A program made the translations under genes and the position numbers. Under the pieces are notes generated by a model. It saw only the letters and a list, made by a program, of their open reading frames with translations, was not told the origin of the DNA and made no database searches. From Carboxylicivirga marina (GTDB lineage Bacteria; Bacteroidota; Bacteroidia; Bacteroidales; Marinilabiliaceae), in assembly GCF_016612505.1 (NCBI RefSeq), contig NZ_JAENRR010000006.1, forward strand, positions 105,898 to 169,897: a stretch of DNA of 64,000 nt, given 5' to 3'. Below are positions 61,144 to 64,000 of this stretch, one piece after another (within the stretch, counting starts at the first letter, position 1; each line of letters starts with the position of its first letter).

Positions 61144-61274
61144 AAGTTACATTCAATTCATACTTAAGTCAAGTTAAACTCAATTGCATTCGAACTTAAT
61201 TCGTATTTAGTTCCTATTTAAACCGACTTTACTTTGAGTTTAATCACCTATTAACACGAATCTGAGATTAAGTA
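61144..61274. repeat. Degenerate 11-bp periodic repeat, about 12 units
   Basis: From 61144 the sequence can be cut into about twelve successive 11-bp units (one of 10 bp at 61188) of the general form AANTCNNNTTT, for example AATTCATACTT (61155), AATTCGTATTT (61198), AGTTCCTATTT (61209) and AAACCGACTTT (61220). The period is close to one helical turn and A/T-runs recur in phase, which may bend the DNA. Confidence 0.55.
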
Positions 61275-61283
61275 ACTACAAAA

Positions 61284-61319
61284 AAAACAGCCCATTCAAA
61301 TACACGAATGGGCTGTTTT
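61284..61319 (-). terminator. Terminator of the T9SS cargo gene
   Basis: AAAACAGCCCATTC (61284-61297) pairs perfectly with GAATGGGCTGTTTT (61306-61319) around an 8-nt loop. On the minus strand the stem is followed by a run of T. Confidence 0.9.
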
Positions 61320-61341
61320 CTATTTATCTTTATTTGCTTTT

Positions 61342-63696
61342 TTATCTCACAAATACCTTTTGTTGATACAAATACTCACCTCCTGATACCTTTACAATGT
61401 AAATACCTGGCTGAACACTCAACTGTGCATTGTATTTATCTCCTTCGAATGCTTCACGAAGAACAAGTGAACCTGAAACGGTAAATACCTCAATGGTTTT
61501 CTCACGAAGTTCCCAATCGCAGTCAACTTGTAGGGTAGATTTATCTTGAATATATATCTTAACAGCATTTTTACTGCCGCTTACATCGTCTATATCTGTT
61601 GGCACTTGTGTTTCCAATGATTTAAAATGCAGTACAAATCGTTCGTGATCTTCACCTTCTTCAGCTGTAAAGGTATAAACCGTAGAATTGCTCATTGTTG
61701 TTAATGAACCTGTTAATTTATCTTCTAACACCAACTCATAATTACCTGTCAAGTTGTCAATACCATTTATTTTTAACTCCTGAACACCTGCTTTCGTTTT
61801 TACACCTATTGTTTGTTGATAATCATCCAACGATTCAGGCAGAACATTTATGACGGCTTTTGTATCTTCCACTATAGAGTAGATATATGAATAACTTGTG
61901 CCACTATACATCATCTGTTTCGAATCCTGTGTATTCAAGGCTACATCTCCATTAGGGAGTATGGCTATCACAGCTTCGTCGGTCAAACCATGTTCATTGG
62001 ATAGCTTCAATCGAAGAATGTTCTCTTCTGCCGTTTTAGGTGTAGATTTCAAACTGATACTCTCTCCAACTGGTTCGTGTACTAAATTTGATTTACGCAT
62101 GTGAATCGATTCACCAACAACACCAGTAGTGCCTTCAATATAAAAAGCTTGTCCAGGAGCTATAATACCATCTTGAAGATAATCATAAGTACCAGAATCT
62201 CCATCATCTGGCGAATAAACCCCTGTTGTTGTATTGAATGTTAAAAAGGCCTTATCTGCATTCGTATTTGAATCTGATACGTAAACCGTCTTTTCTGTTC
62301 CTTCAAAATCAGTACTCGCAGCAGGTATTTGATAATAGGCTGGATAAGGATTGGCGATAATCTGCCAGCCTTCAATTACTGGTTTCGAGTATAAATCATT
62401 ATTATTAGGAATTCCTGTTTGAGAAATGGTTGTAGCATTCAACACCTTTAATTGATAACCTCTGATTCGTTCAGATGAAGTAGCATCCTGATTGAATTCA
62501 AAATCAGCAGGCGTATTTGCTCTATTTATTAATGAGCCATCATCAGCATAATCGTATAAAGCATACTTATTGTCCGGATTAGTTACATCCGTTAAAATAC
62601 CCCTGTAAACACTCATTTGCGGATTTGAAATAGGGTGTCCAATAAAGAACCAATGCAATGGCGTGTAGGACCACTCGAAAGAGATGTTACCTGATATATT
62701 TCCATGGACAATAAAGGAGCTTGGTTCAGAGTTTGAACTTTCCACTATCAAAGATGCATCAGAAGGAATAACAACATCACCATATATTGTAACATTACTT
62801 CCACTTGGAATTATCAACTTAGCCTTATTTTTCAGAGTTAGATTCCACATAACATATATACCTAAACTATGTGACTTAGCAATCTTCGAAACAGTTGTAG
62901 AATCGGGTATAACCACACTGTTTATAGTGTCCGGCATAGCATTTGAACTCCAGTTTGTATCTTCATCCCAAAATTCACTTGTGCCATCCCAAGTATAAAT
63001 ATTGTTTGGACTATCCATAATGTCATCCACCAAATCTTTAAAAACAGGATCATCGCCCCCATCGTTTATTAAATCTGTTAAATCCTTTTCAGTTCCATTT
63101 GGCAGAGCAGGAGGATTTGGATTAGCGTCAGGATCTAAAAGATAAACATCTCCGGTAATATCATTTAGATTACCACCTGGTGAAGACAATGTACCTCCAA
63201 CAACTAAGTTGGCAGAACCTAACATATCTGTATTCTTAAGACTAACATTCCCTAATACCACGACATCTCCATCAAGTGAAGAACTATTCTGTGTTAATGA
63301 TAAGTTTGTATGGATAATCAACACACCCCCAGATTCAACAGTTAATACTCCTGCATCATCGGCCAAACTACCAAATATCTCAACTTTACCACCATCTCTG
63401 ATGATTAAATTACCTTTCGAAATATCAACAGTTCCCGTTACAACAAAAATACCATCTAACTTGACATCAATCGTCGAAGCGTTATTCCCCCCTATTATTA
63501 GACTATTATCTAACTTCACTGAATCTCCTTCTATCACAACTTCACTATTGTTGAGTGGATTTATCGATGGAGCTGCTTCCCCCCAAGGTGTGGAAGTTTC
63601 ATAATCGCCATCATTTACACTTGACCATTGACCTTTAACTCCAAAAAACACTAGAGAAAATAGAATTATAAAAAATATCTTCATCATTTTAATCAT
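61342..63696 (-). CDS. Secreted T9SS type A sorting-domain protein
   Basis: This 784-residue protein has a signal peptide (ending near VKGQ, residue 22; starts at 63696, 63687 or 63684 are possible). The N-terminal half has repeated short beta strands typical of filamentous adhesins or polymer-binding parallel beta-helices (VVIEGDSVKLDNSLIIGG, VDISKGNLIIRDGGKVEIFG, LTVESGGVLIIHTNLSL). A central part holds the LKNKAKLIIPSGSNVTIYGDVVIPSDASLIVESS segment and a longer globular region. The C-terminal type A sorting domain (about 705-784) contains QVDCDWELREKTIEVFTVSGSLV and LSVQPGIYIVKVSGG. It is exported through the type IX system and attached to the surface or released. It stands alone. Confidence 0.88.
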   Translation of the reverse strand: MIKMMKIFFIILFSLVFFGVKGQWSSVNDGDYETSTPWGEAAPSINPLNNSEVVIEGDSVKLDNSLIIGGNNASTIDVKLDGIFVVTGTVDISKGNLIIRDGGKVEIFGSLADDAGVLTVESGGVLIIHTNLSLTQNSSSLDGDVVVLGNVSLKNTDMLGSANLVVGGTLSSPGGNLNDITGDVYLLDPDANPNPPALPNGTEKDLTDLINDGGDDPVFKDLVDDIMDSPNNIYTWDGTSEFWDEDTNWSSNAMPDTINSVVIPDSTTVSKIAKSHSLGIYVMWNLTLKNKAKLIIPSGSNVTIYGDVVIPSDASLIVESSNSEPSSFIVHGNISGNISFEWSYTPLHWFFIGHPISNPQMSVYRGILTDVTNPDNKYALYDYADDGSLINRANTPADFEFNQDATSSERIRGYQLKVLNATTISQTGIPNNNDLYSKPVIEGWQIIANPYPAYYQIPAASTDFEGTEKTVYVSDSNTNADKAFLTFNTTTGVYSPDDGDSGTYDYLQDGIIAPGQAFYIEGTTGVVGESIHMRKSNLVHEPVGESISLKSTPKTAEENILRLKLSNEHGLTDEAVIAILPNGDVALNTQDSKQMMYSGTSYSYIYSIVEDTKAVINVLPESLDDYQQTIGVKTKAGVQELKINGIDNLTGNYELVLEDKLTGSLTTMSNSTVYTFTAEEGEDHERFVLHFKSLETQVPTDIDDVSGSKNAVKIYIQDKSTLQVDCDWELREKTIEVFTVSGSLVLREAFEGDKYNAQLSVQPGIYIVKVSGGEYLYQQKVFVR

Positions 63697-64000
63697 TCAT
63701 TTTAGTTACTCCGAGGTTAGTACTGACTCACCCTACCTCCAACATCACAATTTATTCTTACGAAAGAACATGACAAAAGTAATATAATAATGTATTAACT
63801 CATTAAAATATTTGACGACTCGTCTGTTTTTTAACACGAACATGAAACTTACACACATCTCGTTATATGCATTTTACATCAACAACACGTACATAACTAC
63901 AAATACACATTATAACTATTATGGGGTGCAGTTCTCATATTACGCAGCATTTTTAGTGTAGTATACGTCAGAAAAATGTTTCCAAAAACCATCCCATCTG
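63697..64000. other. Upstream region of the T9SS cargo gene
   Basis: 304 A+T-rich bases run to the window edge. A TACTTTTG box (minus strand, 63781 to 63774), matching TAnnTTTG, may be the -7 element of the cargo gene; no TTG was found at the expected distance. Nothing else was recognised. Confidence 0.45.

Noticed and set aside
63209..63604. 131-codon plus-strand frame
   Set aside because: It is antisense to the N-terminal beta-repeat part of the T9SS cargo gene and has no independent support.

Overview
The window is a 64 kb piece of a Bacteroidota chromosome, most likely a marine or anaerobic member of the Marinilabiliales/Bacteroidales (inference). The signs are a SusC/SusD pair with an ECF sigma/anti-sigma pair, type IX secretion sorting domains, TAnnTTTG-type promoters, a glycine-lipid acyltransferase pair, a fused DAHP synthase/chorismate mutase, and an A+T-rich base composition. 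No rRNA, tRNA, insertion sequence, prophage or CRISPR array was seen.

Layout. (1) 1-9657, minus strand: a nutrient-uptake locus reading ECF sigma, FecR-like anti-sigma, SusC with an STN signalling domain, SusD, two lipoproteins, and a secreted protein cut by the window edge. (2) 10159-13624, plus strand: two acyltransferases that look like the glycine-lipid pair GlsA/GlsB, then a dihydrolipoamide-dehydrogenase-like flavoprotein without its redox cysteines. (3) 14041-27139, plus strand: a complete lysine-to-acetyl-CoA cluster (beta-transaminase, CoA-transferase A/B, kce, kdd, kamA, kamB, kamC, kamD, kamE, thiolase). It has no 3-aminobutyryl-CoA ammonia-lyase; the class III aminotransferase at its head probably replaces it (Kat variant). 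(4) 27140-28214: a repeat-rich gap without a convincing gene. (5) 28215-43999: mixed housekeeping genes, namely an ankyrin/PQQ-propeller protein, AlkC, PurF, SPOR protein, Usp, MiaB, AhpD-like protein, STAS, PlsC, VOC and Uup, plus a sensor kinase with a periplasmic binding domain that ends at 44055. (6) 44138-48439: an aromatic amino-acid operon (pheA, aminotransferase, DAHPS-CM, tyrA) headed by what reads as a classical Phe/Tyr attenuator. (7) 48616-59082: mnmA, a TlpA-type thioredoxin, a cysteine-rich lipoprotein, a DsbA-fold protein, an AsmA-like protein, a Wzi-like barrel, aspS and tadA. (8) 59083-64000: a decayed secretion-domain fragment, a receiver protein, a DUF6266-like protein and a large secreted T9SS cargo protein.

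The most interesting non-coding items are the attenuator before pheA (44138-44316), a compact structured RNA with its own terminator before the Wzi-like gene (54678-54813), a possible three-way-junction 5' leader before the lysine cluster (13878-13975), and three unrelated degenerate tandem repeats with periods of 21, 23 and 11 bp. All RNA structures were folded by eye, and all family assignments rest on motif recognition, not on searches.
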